Shown piece by piece: positions 54,364 through 62,504 of a DNA stretch of 64,000 nucleotides. The DNA comes from Palsa-147 sp036513895 (lineage in GTDB: Bacteria; Acidobacteriota; Terriglobia; Acidiferrales; UBA7541), in contig DATBYF010000072.1 in the NCBI GenBank assembly GCA_036513895.1, positions 1 to 64,000 on the forward strand, in the 5' to 3' direction. The notes beneath the pieces are model-generated. The model ran no database searches and was not told where the DNA came from. It saw nothing but the letters and a program-made list of their open reading frames with translations. Position numbers and translations under genes: made by a program. Each line of letters starts with the position of its first letter. The first letter of the stretch is position 1.

Positions 54364-55914
54364 CTACTGTTTATCGCTGGCAGATCCTTTCGCGCCGCCG
54401 GATGGATTATATGGCGCGGACTGCCCTCGCTGAGCGGCCACTCGCGCCCCTTCGGGCGCCCCCGGTACTGCCAGCGCTGCATCGTACTCCGTTAATGCCA
54501 AATCTCGGTCTCCTTGTAGATCGTGAATTCGCCCCAAGTATACGTGCGCCCACGCCAAGGACGCCGGATCAGCGGGCAAAGCGCCCGGCGCAGACGCGTC
54601 TGCAACAATTTCTTCGAAAAGCCTTTGAGCTTGCGCCGCCCGTCCCTGCAGCACGCAGGCCATCGCGAGACCGTACTTTGCGCGCGGCAGGCCCGGATGC
54701 TTTTCTAGTATGCCTTCGAATATTGATTGCGCCGCGGGCCCATTTTGCGCCGCAATCTTCTGATCGCCTACAGCAAGTTCTTTTTCCAAATCCGATTGCG
54801 CCGTGGCATCCGGTGATTTCTGCGGCTCGGGCTTCGCGGGCTGCGCGGTCGCGAATTTTATGCTCTTGAGCCGGTCCGTTTCCTCGTCAACGTCAATCCC
54901 CTTGACGAGGTCGGGGAAATAATAGTGCATCGCCGGCCCTTGTTTTTCGAATATTTTCAGTTGATTCACGATTGGCCGAACCAGGATTAGGCCGTCGCGG
55001 TCATCCTCTACGAGAGCGGCTTCGAGTTCAGGCGGCGGCAGCTTGCGCAGCCGCAGCTCGATAGCCTTTACGACGCACTCGTCGAACAGCCCGAAAAATT
55101 CTTCGCGATACTCCACTGGTAGAAGCGGCGCTTTGTTAGCGATATCGAGAAGTGCTCGCTTCTTGTCAATTTCCTTCCGTGCTGATAGGGCCATGGGGTC
55201 AATTAGAAAATAAAGATAAGCATGTCTAATAGCGTCAATGGGGATTTGTGATCCGGAGCCGACAACGATCGAGTAGTGCAGGCCATAGATACGAAAATTT
55301 GTGCGGCTACCGACGAACGGCTCAACGTATACGGTAAACGTTCGAGCACTCGCGGGGCGCATCAACTCGCGCAAATAACCGGCTGTCACAAATAATTCAC
55401 GTCGAACGGCGGGTTCATATCGTTCCACTTCTTGATCAGATTCTTTCGAAACCCGCAGCCACTCGCTGTTGAGATGAGCTTCCCGATAAAAATTTGAGAG
55501 GATTTCGTCGAAGCCCTCGAGAGTCAGCACATCCGGAGGCAGAATTTCATGCTCAAATTGATAAGGAAATTGCGGGGGCGGGCCTACAACGAGAGCAAAC
55601 GATACGTAGCGGGAGAGCATCTCCGCCGGGTCCTTCAGCGCGTGATCGTGGTAAAACTTCCGCAATGCCTCGGTTGCGGGACCTTCCTGCTGCGCGAGCC
55701 TTTGTTGAAGCGCCGCTCGTTCAGGAAATTGGTTCACAGCGCTGGAGTTTTCGCCGAACCCCGAGGCTTCCAACGCGCACATCACGGAAAATAATTGCTG
55801 GCTGCTTTCGACCGAAATGCCGATATCAGTAATGCCTTGGGGAGAAGCCGTCACTGCAAAGAACGAGAGACAAATAGTCAGGGCCGCCGCAGCGATCGTA
55901 AAACATAACTTCAT
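54364..55914 (-). CDS. Exported protein with C-terminal TPR repeats, function unknown
   Basis: 516 residues. Signal sequence about 1-26 (ALTICLSFFAVTASPQG). The middle is a helical region of no family I recognise, holding ALSARKEIDKKRALLDIANK, RTFTVYVEPFVGSRTNFRIY and HAYLYFLIDPM, the latter suggesting a gluzincin-free relative of peptidase-like proteins but with no HExxH motif. TPR units close the protein (AAQSIFEGILEKHPGLPRAK, WAHVYLGRIHDLQGDRDLAL). It appears to form an operon with the TPR gene after it. Confidence 0.6.
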   Translation of the reverse strand: MKLCFTIAAAALTICLSFFAVTASPQGITDIGISVESSQQLFSVMCALEASGFGENSSAVNQFPERAALQQRLAQQEGPATEALRKFYHDHALKDPAEMLSRYVSFALVVGPPPQFPYQFEHEILPPDVLTLEGFDEILSNFYREAHLNSEWLRVSKESDQEVERYEPAVRRELFVTAGYLRELMRPASARTFTVYVEPFVGSRTNFRIYGLHYSIVVGSGSQIPIDAIRHAYLYFLIDPMALSARKEIDKKRALLDIANKAPLLPVEYREEFFGLFDECVVKAIELRLRKLPPPELEAALVEDDRDGLILVRPIVNQLKIFEKQGPAMHYYFPDLVKGIDVDEETDRLKSIKFATAQPAKPEPQKSPDATAQSDLEKELAVGDQKIAAQNGPAAQSIFEGILEKHPGLPRAKYGLAMACVLQGRAAQAQRLFEEIVADASAPGALPADPASLAWAHVYLGRIHDLQGDRDLALTEYDAALAVPGAPEGARVAAQRGQSAPYNPSGGAKGSASDKQ

Positions 55915-56112
55915 TTTCGCACGGCGGATTTGCCGGCTCCTTTTCGGCTGCTTCGTGCGAAAAGCTTACTCGAGGAATTCCTGAAGCGGCGCCGAGACCA
56001 CGACCCAGAAGTTTCCGCCGAACCAGCCAATCAAACTCTATCGAGTGAGCACAACAGAGTCAAGGAACCACGACTGTACGAGGATGAGCGTAGTGGATTC
56101 GCGTTGCCTGCT

Positions 56113-56802
56113 TCAGCCGCGAACCAAAACCCAATTCAATACTACGCGGCCGCCGGCGGTCGGCCGGCCAAAACTCAACTGAGGACTGAAGCGCGAGAAG
56201 AGCAAAAGCTGATCTAATTGACGCCGAACGTCCGGATCGCTCGGACCGGCCAAGATGACATACGTAACCACCTGCCCTTGCTCGTTCAACGTGGCTTCGA
56301 GAATCAAGACGCCATCAACTCCGTGAGCTCCGACGTCCGTAATTCCGGTTACTGGGAACGGCGCCAGGCTTTCGAGACGCGCCGGCTGCATCAGGCTTGT
56401 CGGCAGATCATTCTGCACCACACCGACAGGGGCCCCGACGAGGATCCCTTGCACTGTGAACAGAAACGCGACCATCGCTGTCAAAATCCCGCCAGTCGCA
56501 GGCAGGGCCATGGGCTCAAGAATATTCTGGAATACAAGCGTTGCGCGGCGCCACGCCCGCAGCGGCCAATTCGCACGCGAGCTAGACCGTACGGCCGTCA
56601 ACCGAATGCGTACAGCAAGATCTGCCGGAGGCGCAGCTGGCCGAACATGAGCGAGGCAAACGGCGAGGCGCCGATAACGCTCCAGATGTTCGCGGCAACT
56701 CGAGCACGAACTCACATGTTCACGCACATAAATACGATCCGCAGGACGGATGGCTCCGTCGAGATATCCGGCAAGGAGGCGCTTTGCTGAACGACAATTC
56801 AT
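56113..56802 (-). CDS. Anti-sigma factor fused to a TonB-C-like external domain
   Basis: 229 residues. The zinc finger has Cys3, His29, Cys33 and Cys36 (REHVSSCSSC); a membrane helix lies at about 101-125 (ALPATGGILTAMVAFLF). The external part (about 150-229) resembles the TonB C-terminal domain: VLILEATLNEQGQVVTYVIL, then QLDQLLLFSRFSPQLSFG and RVVLNWVLV. Anti-sigma factors normally carry small or unknown sensor tails, so this fold is unusual. It overlaps the sigma factor gene by ATGA (56799-56802). Confidence 0.85.
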   Translation of the reverse strand: MNCRSAKRLLAGYLDGAIRPADRIYVREHVSSCSSCREHLERYRRLAVCLAHVRPAAPPADLAVRIRLTAVRSSSRANWPLRAWRRATLVFQNILEPMALPATGGILTAMVAFLFTVQGILVGAPVGVVQNDLPTSLMQPARLESLAPFPVTGITDVGAHGVDGVLILEATLNEQGQVVTYVILAGPSDPDVRRQLDQLLLFSRFSPQLSFGRPTAGGRVVLNWVLVRG

Positions 56803-57560
56803 CGAGCACTTCCTTTTGCGCGTCGTACCGTAAACTCCGCCACCGATGAAACGCTCGGGGCAGTCGCAGGATTCGGGGTCGAGATCATCCGCGGCCGGCT
56901 GTCACTCGCGCTTCCATGCTCATGCGCCGGTCGCACATCTCGCGGACGCGCCTCACGTTCTCCGCGCAGCAGCGGATCGAGCAGCTCACGCAACGCGCGA
57001 CGGCCTCGGAGAATTCGCGACTTCACAGTTCCTACCGATACTTCGAGGATCTCGGCGACCTCTTCGTACGATAGCCCCTCGAGGTCGCGCAGAATCACTG
57101 CGCTACGAAAGACGTCTGGCACAGACTGCAACGCGCGCCGTACTGCCAGCTGTGCCTCGTGCGTCGCGAGCTTCTCGAACGGCGTGGCATCCAAATCTTC
57201 GAGCTCAAGCGCTGATGCCGTCCCGTTCGAGTCATCGTCAATCGAAACTTGATGACTATGGTGCCGCCAGCACCAACGCCGGTGGTTCAAGGCTTGGCGA
57301 ACCGATATGCGGTACAGCCATGTTTTGAGCGAACTTCCGCGCCGGAAACCGCCAATTCCGCGAAAGACGCGGAGGAAGACTTCCTGCGTCACGTCGGCGG
57401 CGTCAGCTGCGTCGTAGAGGATTCCGTATACCAGGTTATAGACTGGAGCGTGGTAGTAAGTAACAAGCCATTCAAACGCGGCGTCGGAGCCAGCCTGCAG
57501 TTCGGTGACAAGCTCCGCTTCGTCACGACCCCACGATAAACTTTGCGCGAGCTCGGACAT
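56799..57560 (-). CDS. ECF-type RNA polymerase sigma factor
   Basis: 253 residues from ATG 57558-57560, with GAGG eight bases ahead; upstream TTG 57633-57635 or GTG 57630-57632 would add about 25 residues. Region 2 (LYDAADAADVTQEVFLRVFR, SLKTWLYRISVRQALNHRR) and region 4 (VPDVFRSAVILRDLEGLSYE, EVSVGTVKSRILRGRRALR) are complete. The C-terminal tail of about 55 residues is Ser/Pro/Arg-rich and unusual. The adjacent anti-sigma gene is its likely partner. Confidence 0.9.
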   Translation of the reverse strand: MSELAQSLSWGRDEAELVTELQAGSDAAFEWLVTYYHAPVYNLVYGILYDAADAADVTQEVFLRVFRGIGGFRRGSSLKTWLYRISVRQALNHRRWCWRHHSHQVSIDDDSNGTASALELEDLDATPFEKLATHEAQLAVRRALQSVPDVFRSAVILRDLEGLSYEEVAEILEVSVGTVKSRILRGRRALRELLDPLLRGEREARPRDVRPAHEHGSASDSRPRMISTPNPATAPSVSSVAEFTVRRAKGSAR

Positions 57561-57654
57561 GACTTGCGCCTCTGGAAGTGCCGGCTGGAGGCCATTCACC
57601 CGGACGTGAGTGTCTCCATAAATATTGGACACCAACTAGCCTCTCGTAGTTCCA

Positions 57655-57663
57655 ATTATAGCA
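57655..57663 (-). promoter_or_regulatory. Extended -10 element of the sigma/anti-sigma operon
   Basis: On the minus strand TGCTATAAT has the full TGn extension and a consensus TATAAT. It fixes a start site near 57648. The 317-bp gap 57636-57952 otherwise shows no gene or clear signal. Confidence 0.6.
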
Positions 57664-57952
57664 GCAGTGGCTCCCGAGAGGCTGCCGGAAGGGCGCTTCG
57701 CCTAAGCTCTTCCGGTTCAAAGAGTTGCGGGCATGTCGCCGATCTCTAGACCTACACATAGACGGACCAAATTCCTCGGACCACGTTCCCAATGATGATT
57801 AACGCATCGCAAACGTTGTACGCGCGGCAGCGGATTCCTTGCGCGCCAGAGTTAGCTCGATTAGGATTGCCGCGCGATATTGCACACGATAGCTCTCGTC
57901 GTGAGCGGATCTCACTAAACCGGCGAATGGCGCGGTCTAGGGCAAAACGACT

Positions 57953-59275
57953 TTGGAGCACACTTTGCGGATATTACGACGCGATATATTGAAGTCCGGC
58001 GCGACGATCTTGGCTGCAGGCTCGGCATTGCCCGTTGGGGTTACCGCTGAATTGGGCCGCGGAGCACCAAATTTCCCCGAGCCGCAAGACACCGCCCTGC
58101 CTCCGGCTTTTGGTGTACTCAAGCCAATCCGCGATCACGTCAAACCTATCACTTCCAACGAGCGTAAGGCTCGCGTTGCGCGCGCGCAGGAGTTGATGAC
58201 AAACGCTAAACCGCAATTCTCAGCGCTCTTCATCACGCCGGGAACCGCGCTGTTTTATTTCACTGGGATTCGCTGGTGGCCAAGCGAGCGCATGCTTGCT
58301 CTGCTAATTCCGCGCAGCGGCGAATCAGTCCTCATTTCGCCTGCGTTTGAAGAAGGGCGCGTTCGCGAGCTCCTGCCGTCGCCCGCTGAAATTCGGACAT
58401 GGCAAGAGGATGAAAGTCCGTATCGCACAGCTGCGCAGTGGCTTTCGGATCATCAATTGCATACCGGCCGGATCGGCGTCGAAGAGACTACGCGTTTTAT
58501 GTTTTTTGACGGCTTGCGAAAAGCGAATCGGGCTTCGGAATTCGTCAGCGGCGATCCAATAACAATCGGTTGTCGCGCCCGCAAAAGCGAGCACGAACTC
58601 GCTCTGATGCGACTCGCGTGTGCTGCCACATTTGATGTTTATAAAGCGACGTTTGCATCGTTGCACGAGGGGGTAACGCAAGAAACGGTCGCTGAGTGGG
58701 TCTCAAAGGGATACAACAAAATGGGATTGGAAGGCGAGGCAGATGTGCTATTTGGCTCGGCTTCTTCGTTCCCACATGGATCGCGCGAAGAGCACCCGCT
58801 GCGCGAAGGCGATTCCGTATTGCTCGACGACGGCACAACGGTCGAAGGCTATCAATCTGACGTCACGCGCATCACGGTTCTCGGCAAGCCATCCGATAAA
58901 TTGCAGCGCGCATTCGAAATCGTGCGCAAAGCCCAGGATGCAGCGCTCGCCGCCGCGGTCACCGGAAAGCCGTGCGGTTCGGTGGACGATGCCGCCCGGC
59001 GAGTGATTACCGCTGCAGGATTTGGCCCCGGCTACAAATATTTCGCCCACCGCCTCGGTCACGGAATCGGTCTCGACATGCACGAGCAACCCTATCTTGT
59101 CCGTGGAAACCAAACGATACTCGCAGCCGGGATGACGTTTTCAAATGAGCCGGGAATTTACGTTGTCGGAGATTACGGCGTGCGCTGCGAAGATGACATG
59201 GTGATCTCTGCCGACGGCGCCGCGCAGTTGCTGACCCCAGGCTTTCAACCGTCGCTCGAACTCCCGATCGAGTAG
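57953..59275 (+). CDS. Exported Xaa-Pro aminopeptidase-like protein (M24)
   Basis: 440 residues from TTG 57953; a second TTG at 57965 is possible. A Tat-like N-terminus (RILRRDILKSGATILAAGSA) suggests export folded. The creatinase-type N domain and the M24 pita-bread domain have the metal ligands: Asp pair in LLDDGTTVEGYQSDVTRI, His in RLGHGIGLDMHEQP, Glu in SNEPGIYV and Glu in VRCEDDMV. M24B enzymes remove an N-terminal residue before proline. It stands alone between the sigma operon and the convergent hydrolase. Confidence 0.88.
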   Translation: MEHTLRILRRDILKSGATILAAGSALPVGVTAELGRGAPNFPEPQDTALPPAFGVLKPIRDHVKPITSNERKARVARAQELMTNAKPQFSALFITPGTALFYFTGIRWWPSERMLALLIPRSGESVLISPAFEEGRVRELLPSPAEIRTWQEDESPYRTAAQWLSDHQLHTGRIGVEETTRFMFFDGLRKANRASEFVSGDPITIGCRARKSEHELALMRLACAATFDVYKATFASLHEGVTQETVAEWVSKGYNKMGLEGEADVLFGSASSFPHGSREEHPLREGDSVLLDDGTTVEGYQSDVTRITVLGKPSDKLQRAFEIVRKAQDAALAAAVTGKPCGSVDDAARRVITAAGFGPGYKYFAHRLGHGIGLDMHEQPYLVRGNQTILAAGMTFSNEPGIYVVGDYGVRCEDDMVISADGAAQLLTPGFQPSLELPIE

Positions 59276-59284
59276 CGCGGCGTG

Positions 59285-60262
59285 CTACAGAGTCCTTTTG
59301 GCAACGCAATATTCGACAATCCGCGCTTCGACCCAGAATCTCTCGTCGCCCGATTCGCGCGAAATGAACCCGCCATGGCCGCCGTACTGCGGTGTGACAA
59401 TCGTGATATGGCGATTGGAAGTGAGAGTCACGTCGCGTAGCGTTTGAATCGGCACGATCGGATCATCCTGCGCGGAAATGATGATTGTGGGAACGCGAAT
59501 CGCGTCCGCAACTCGCAGCGCGCTAGCCCGATAATAATAATCATCGGCGTCGCGATACCCGCAAAACTTCGCGGTGATCGCATCGTCAAATTCACGCACG
59601 GTCCGAACGCCGTCGAGGCCATTCAACGGATACCGCTCCGGAAACAGGCCGGCCTTAAATCGCGTGTGCTTCTTCAAGGAACGAACGAAGTGGCGCTGAT
59701 AAATAATATTCTGGCGCTCGTTGAGTGCGTCCGCGCAAGCCGCGAGGTTGGCCGCCGGGCACACGGCAATTACTCCGCGCAACTCTGGCGGAGCGCTATC
59801 CGCCATCTCGCCCGCCATTTTCAAAACCAAATTGCCGCCCATCGAAAAGCCCACTACGAAAATCTCCGGCAGCTTGTCTTGCGCGATCAGTTCAGCCACG
59901 ATGGCGCGCATATCATTGCTCAGCCCAGAGTTATACAGACTGGGCGTCAAATGATCCGTCCCACCGCAATTGCGCTGATTCACGCGAATGACATTAAATC
60001 CTTCACGAAATGCCTTCTCCGCGATGCCGCGCATGTAGCCGGACTCGCTCGAGCCTTCGAGTCCATGAAGTAAGGCAATCGTAGAATGCCGGCGCGGCTC
60101 AGTCTGCCAATGGCACTTCGCGAGAACACGTGTGCCCGGTTCCGTTTCAAATTCGCGCGGCTCCGCGGCAGGCAGAAATGGAAAGCTACGCCTCCAGAAA
60201 GCGCCAGCCATCGTCATCAGGTGCGGATTTCGAAGCAGGAACGCAGGTTGAAACTCTTTCAC
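59285..60262 (-). CDS. YheT-like alpha/beta hydrolase
   Basis: 325 residues from GTG 60260-60262. FQPAFLLRNPHLMTMAGAFWR opening and STIALLHGLEGSSESGYMRG are typical of the YheT/UPF0017 group. The nucleophile is in VVGFSMGGNLVLK (GxSxG); Asp and His are expected in ISAQDDPIVP and YGGHGGFISRE. These are carboxylesterase-like enzymes of unknown physiological substrate. It diverges from guaB and converges with the M24 gene. Confidence 0.88.
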   Translation of the reverse strand: MKEFQPAFLLRNPHLMTMAGAFWRRSFPFLPAAEPREFETEPGTRVLAKCHWQTEPRRHSTIALLHGLEGSSESGYMRGIAEKAFREGFNVIRVNQRNCGGTDHLTPSLYNSGLSNDMRAIVAELIAQDKLPEIFVVGFSMGGNLVLKMAGEMADSAPPELRGVIAVCPAANLAACADALNERQNIIYQRHFVRSLKKHTRFKAGLFPERYPLNGLDGVRTVREFDDAITAKFCGYRDADDYYYRASALRVADAIRVPTIIISAQDDPIVPIQTLRDVTLTSNRHITIVTPQYGGHGGFISRESGDERFWVEARIVEYCVAKRTL

Positions 60263-60318
60263 ACTTAAAAATTTACGCTACCGGCATGATTGGCGCAACC
60301 GAACTCCCGAGCATTGGC

Positions 60319-60347
60319 TTGCTTTCCGCTTAGCGTGCCCGTAAAAT
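60319..60347 (+). promoter_or_regulatory. Promoter of guaB
   Basis: TTGCTT (60319-60324), 17 bp, TAAAAT (60342-60347). The start site would be near 60354, giving a leader of about 145 bases that contains a terminator-like hairpin. Confidence 0.5.
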
Positions 60348-60395
60348 GGTTTGTTACACGATGAAGATTTGCAGCAACATTTTATTATTCTAACG

Positions 60396-60420
60396 GCCCA
60401 GCCCTCGCGGCTGGGCTTTT
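60396..60420 (+). terminator. Terminator-like hairpin in the guaB leader
   Basis: GCCCAGCC-CTCGC-GGCTGGGC is a perfect 8-bp stem with a five-base loop, directly followed by TTTTG. It sits between the promoter and guaB, so it either attenuates guaB or ends a small RNA of about 65 bases (60354-60420). Confidence 0.7.
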
Positions 60421-60499
60421 GCGTTTCTGGGGTCAAAAGTCCCGCATTTCCGGGCCAAAAGCCTCACGGGGTCGAAAGCCTCACAAAGACGAGGAGACG

Positions 60500-61960
60500 A
60501 TGATAGACGGAGCCATTCCGGAAGGTTTGACGTTCGATGATGTCCTGCTGCTGCCCGGAAAATCCTCGGTGCTTCCGGCGCAGGTGGACACGCGCACGTG
60601 CCTCTCGCGAAAAATTGCGCTAAATATTCCCGTGGTGGCCGCCGCGATGGACACAGTGACGGGCTCGCGCCTGGCAATTGCGATTGCGCGGCAGGGCGGC
60701 CTCGGATTCGTGCACCGCAACATGCCCGTCGAGCGCCAAATCGAGGAAGTGGACAAGGTGAAGCGGTCTGAGAGCGGCATGATTGTCGACCCCGTGACAA
60801 TTTCGCCCGAGCTATCCGTAAGGCAAGCGCTCGACATCATGACCAAGTACCGCGTCTCGGGCCTTCCCGTCACTCGCGGGTCGCGCCTCGTGGGCATTCT
60901 CACCAATCGAGATCTGCGATTCGAGCGCAATCTCGACCAGCCTGTCAGTGCCGTGATGACGAAAGATAACCTCGTAACCGTTGCCGTCGGAACGACGCTC
61001 GATGAAGCGGAACGCCTTCTTCAGCGGCATCGCATCGAAAAACTTCTCGTCGTGGACAACGACTACAATCTCAAGGGCCTCATCACGGTCAAAGACATTC
61101 AGAAGAAGCTCGAGTATCCGATTGCGGCGAAGGACGATCAGGGCCGGCTTCGCGTTGGTGCGGCGGTGGGCTCAACAGGAGACTATCTCGAACGCGCCGT
61201 AGAGCTTGCCAAGGTAAAGGTGGATGTGCTGGCGATAGATAGCGCGCACGGGCACTCCACGCGCGTAATGGATGCGGTGCGGGAACTGAAGCGGCGGCTT
61301 CCCGACGTGCAACTCGTCGCTGGAAACGTCGCAACGGCCGAGGGCGCGCGGGACTTGATTTCCCTGGGGATTGACGGGCTGAAGGTTGGAATCGGACCGG
61401 GCTCGATCTGCACCACGCGCGTCGTCACCGGCGCAGGCGTCCCTCAGATTACTGCGATCGCCGACGCCGCTCGTGCCGCGAAAGACGCGGGAGTGCCGAT
61501 CATCGCAGACGGCGGCGTGAAGTTTTCGGGCGACATCACGAAGGCAATCGCGGCCGGTGCCTCAGTCGTAATGATTGGCGGGCTGTTCGCCGGCACCGAG
61601 GAATCACCGGGCGAAACGATTCTCTATCAGGGCCGCACCTACAAGTCCTATCGAGGCATGGGCTCGCTCGCGGCGATGGAAGGCGGTTCCGCCGATCGCT
61701 ACTCGCAGGAGGCCGCTGAGCGGGGCAAGTCCGTGCCGGAAGGCATCGAGGGACAGGTCCCATACAAAGGACCGTTGTCGGGTCTAGTTGACCAACTCGT
61801 TGGCGGGTTGCGCAGCGGCATGGGGTATTGCGGTGTCGCGAACCTCAAGGAACTGCAGGAGCGCGGCCACTTTGTGCGCATCACATCGGCTGGCCTGCGC
61901 GAAAGCCACGTCCACGACGTCATCATCACCCGCGAAGCACCGAATTACCGGCTGGAATAG
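60500..61960 (+). CDS. guaB: IMP dehydrogenase
   Basis: 486 residues from ATG 60500 (GAGGAG at 60491-60496); an in-frame start further up is not supported. GLTFDDVLLLPGKSSVLP opening, two CBS domains at about 95-200, the phosphate loop and catalytic Cys304 in GPGSICTTRVVTGAG, the flap YRGMGSLAAMEGGSADRY and the C-terminal MGYCGVANLKELQ. IMPDH oxidises IMP to XMP, the rate-limiting step of GTP synthesis; CBS domains give adenine and guanine nucleotide control. Confidence 0.97.
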   Translation: MIDGAIPEGLTFDDVLLLPGKSSVLPAQVDTRTCLSRKIALNIPVVAAAMDTVTGSRLAIAIARQGGLGFVHRNMPVERQIEEVDKVKRSESGMIVDPVTISPELSVRQALDIMTKYRVSGLPVTRGSRLVGILTNRDLRFERNLDQPVSAVMTKDNLVTVAVGTTLDEAERLLQRHRIEKLLVVDNDYNLKGLITVKDIQKKLEYPIAAKDDQGRLRVGAAVGSTGDYLERAVELAKVKVDVLAIDSAHGHSTRVMDAVRELKRRLPDVQLVAGNVATAEGARDLISLGIDGLKVGIGPGSICTTRVVTGAGVPQITAIADAARAAKDAGVPIIADGGVKFSGDITKAIAAGASVVMIGGLFAGTEESPGETILYQGRTYKSYRGMGSLAAMEGGSADRYSQEAAERGKSVPEGIEGQVPYKGPLSGLVDQLVGGLRSGMGYCGVANLKELQERGHFVRITSAGLRESHVHDVIITREAPNYRLE

Positions 61961-62030
61961 TGGAATACCGATTCGAAAATCTTGCGCGCTTGAGCCACGC
62001 ATGCGCAGTCGCGCGGGCGGATATTCTCTG

Positions 62031-62504
62031 ATGTCTCCGCTCCGCCGTTGGGCACCAGTTGTCATCTGGGCAGCAGTCATTTTTACGTTCTCAACGAGCT
62101 GGTTCACGTCTGACAATACCGAAGCAATCGCCGGGCCATTTCTGCATTGGATCTTTCCGAGTCTGACGCCCGACGCCATCGGTTTCATTCATCACATCAT
62201 CCGAAAGTGCGGGCACCTGACCGAATATTTTATTTTGGGCTTGCTGGTGCTCCGCGCGATTCGAGCCGGCCGGCCGGGCATGCGTCTCGCGTGGGCGCTC
62301 GCGGCCATCGGTATCGTGGCGGCATACGCTTCTTCCGATGAGTACCACCAGTCGTTCGTACCTGGGCGCGGCGCTTCCATTTACGATGTAATGTTGGACA
62401 CTACCGGCGGCGCGCTTTCTCAAATTGCCGCTGCGCTCTTCGCTCTCCGCCGTCGCCACAGCGAGCACCAGGATTCGAATGAACAAATTGAGGAGGAGCA
62501 ATGA
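62031..62504 (+). CDS. VanZ-family membrane protein
   Basis: 157 residues from ATG 62031; an in-frame ATG 62001 is possible. Four membrane helices with the VanZ motifs IIRKCGHLTEYFILGLL and YASSDEYHQSFVPGRGASIY, where DExxQxFxPGR is diagnostic. VanZ proteins are linked to glycopeptide tolerance in Enterococcus and are otherwise of unclear function. The stop overlaps the next ATG (62501-62504). Confidence 0.9.
   Translation: MSPLRRWAPVVIWAAVIFTFSTSWFTSDNTEAIAGPFLHWIFPSLTPDAIGFIHHIIRKCGHLTEYFILGLLVLRAIRAGRPGMRLAWALAAIGIVAAYASSDEYHQSFVPGRGASIYDVMLDTTGGALSQIAAALFALRRRHSEHQDSNEQIEEEQ

Noticed and set aside
55930..56112. Rightward open frame in the gap before the TPR gene
   Set aside because: No ribosome site, no recognisable features and it overlaps the anti-sigma gene end; it looks like chance.
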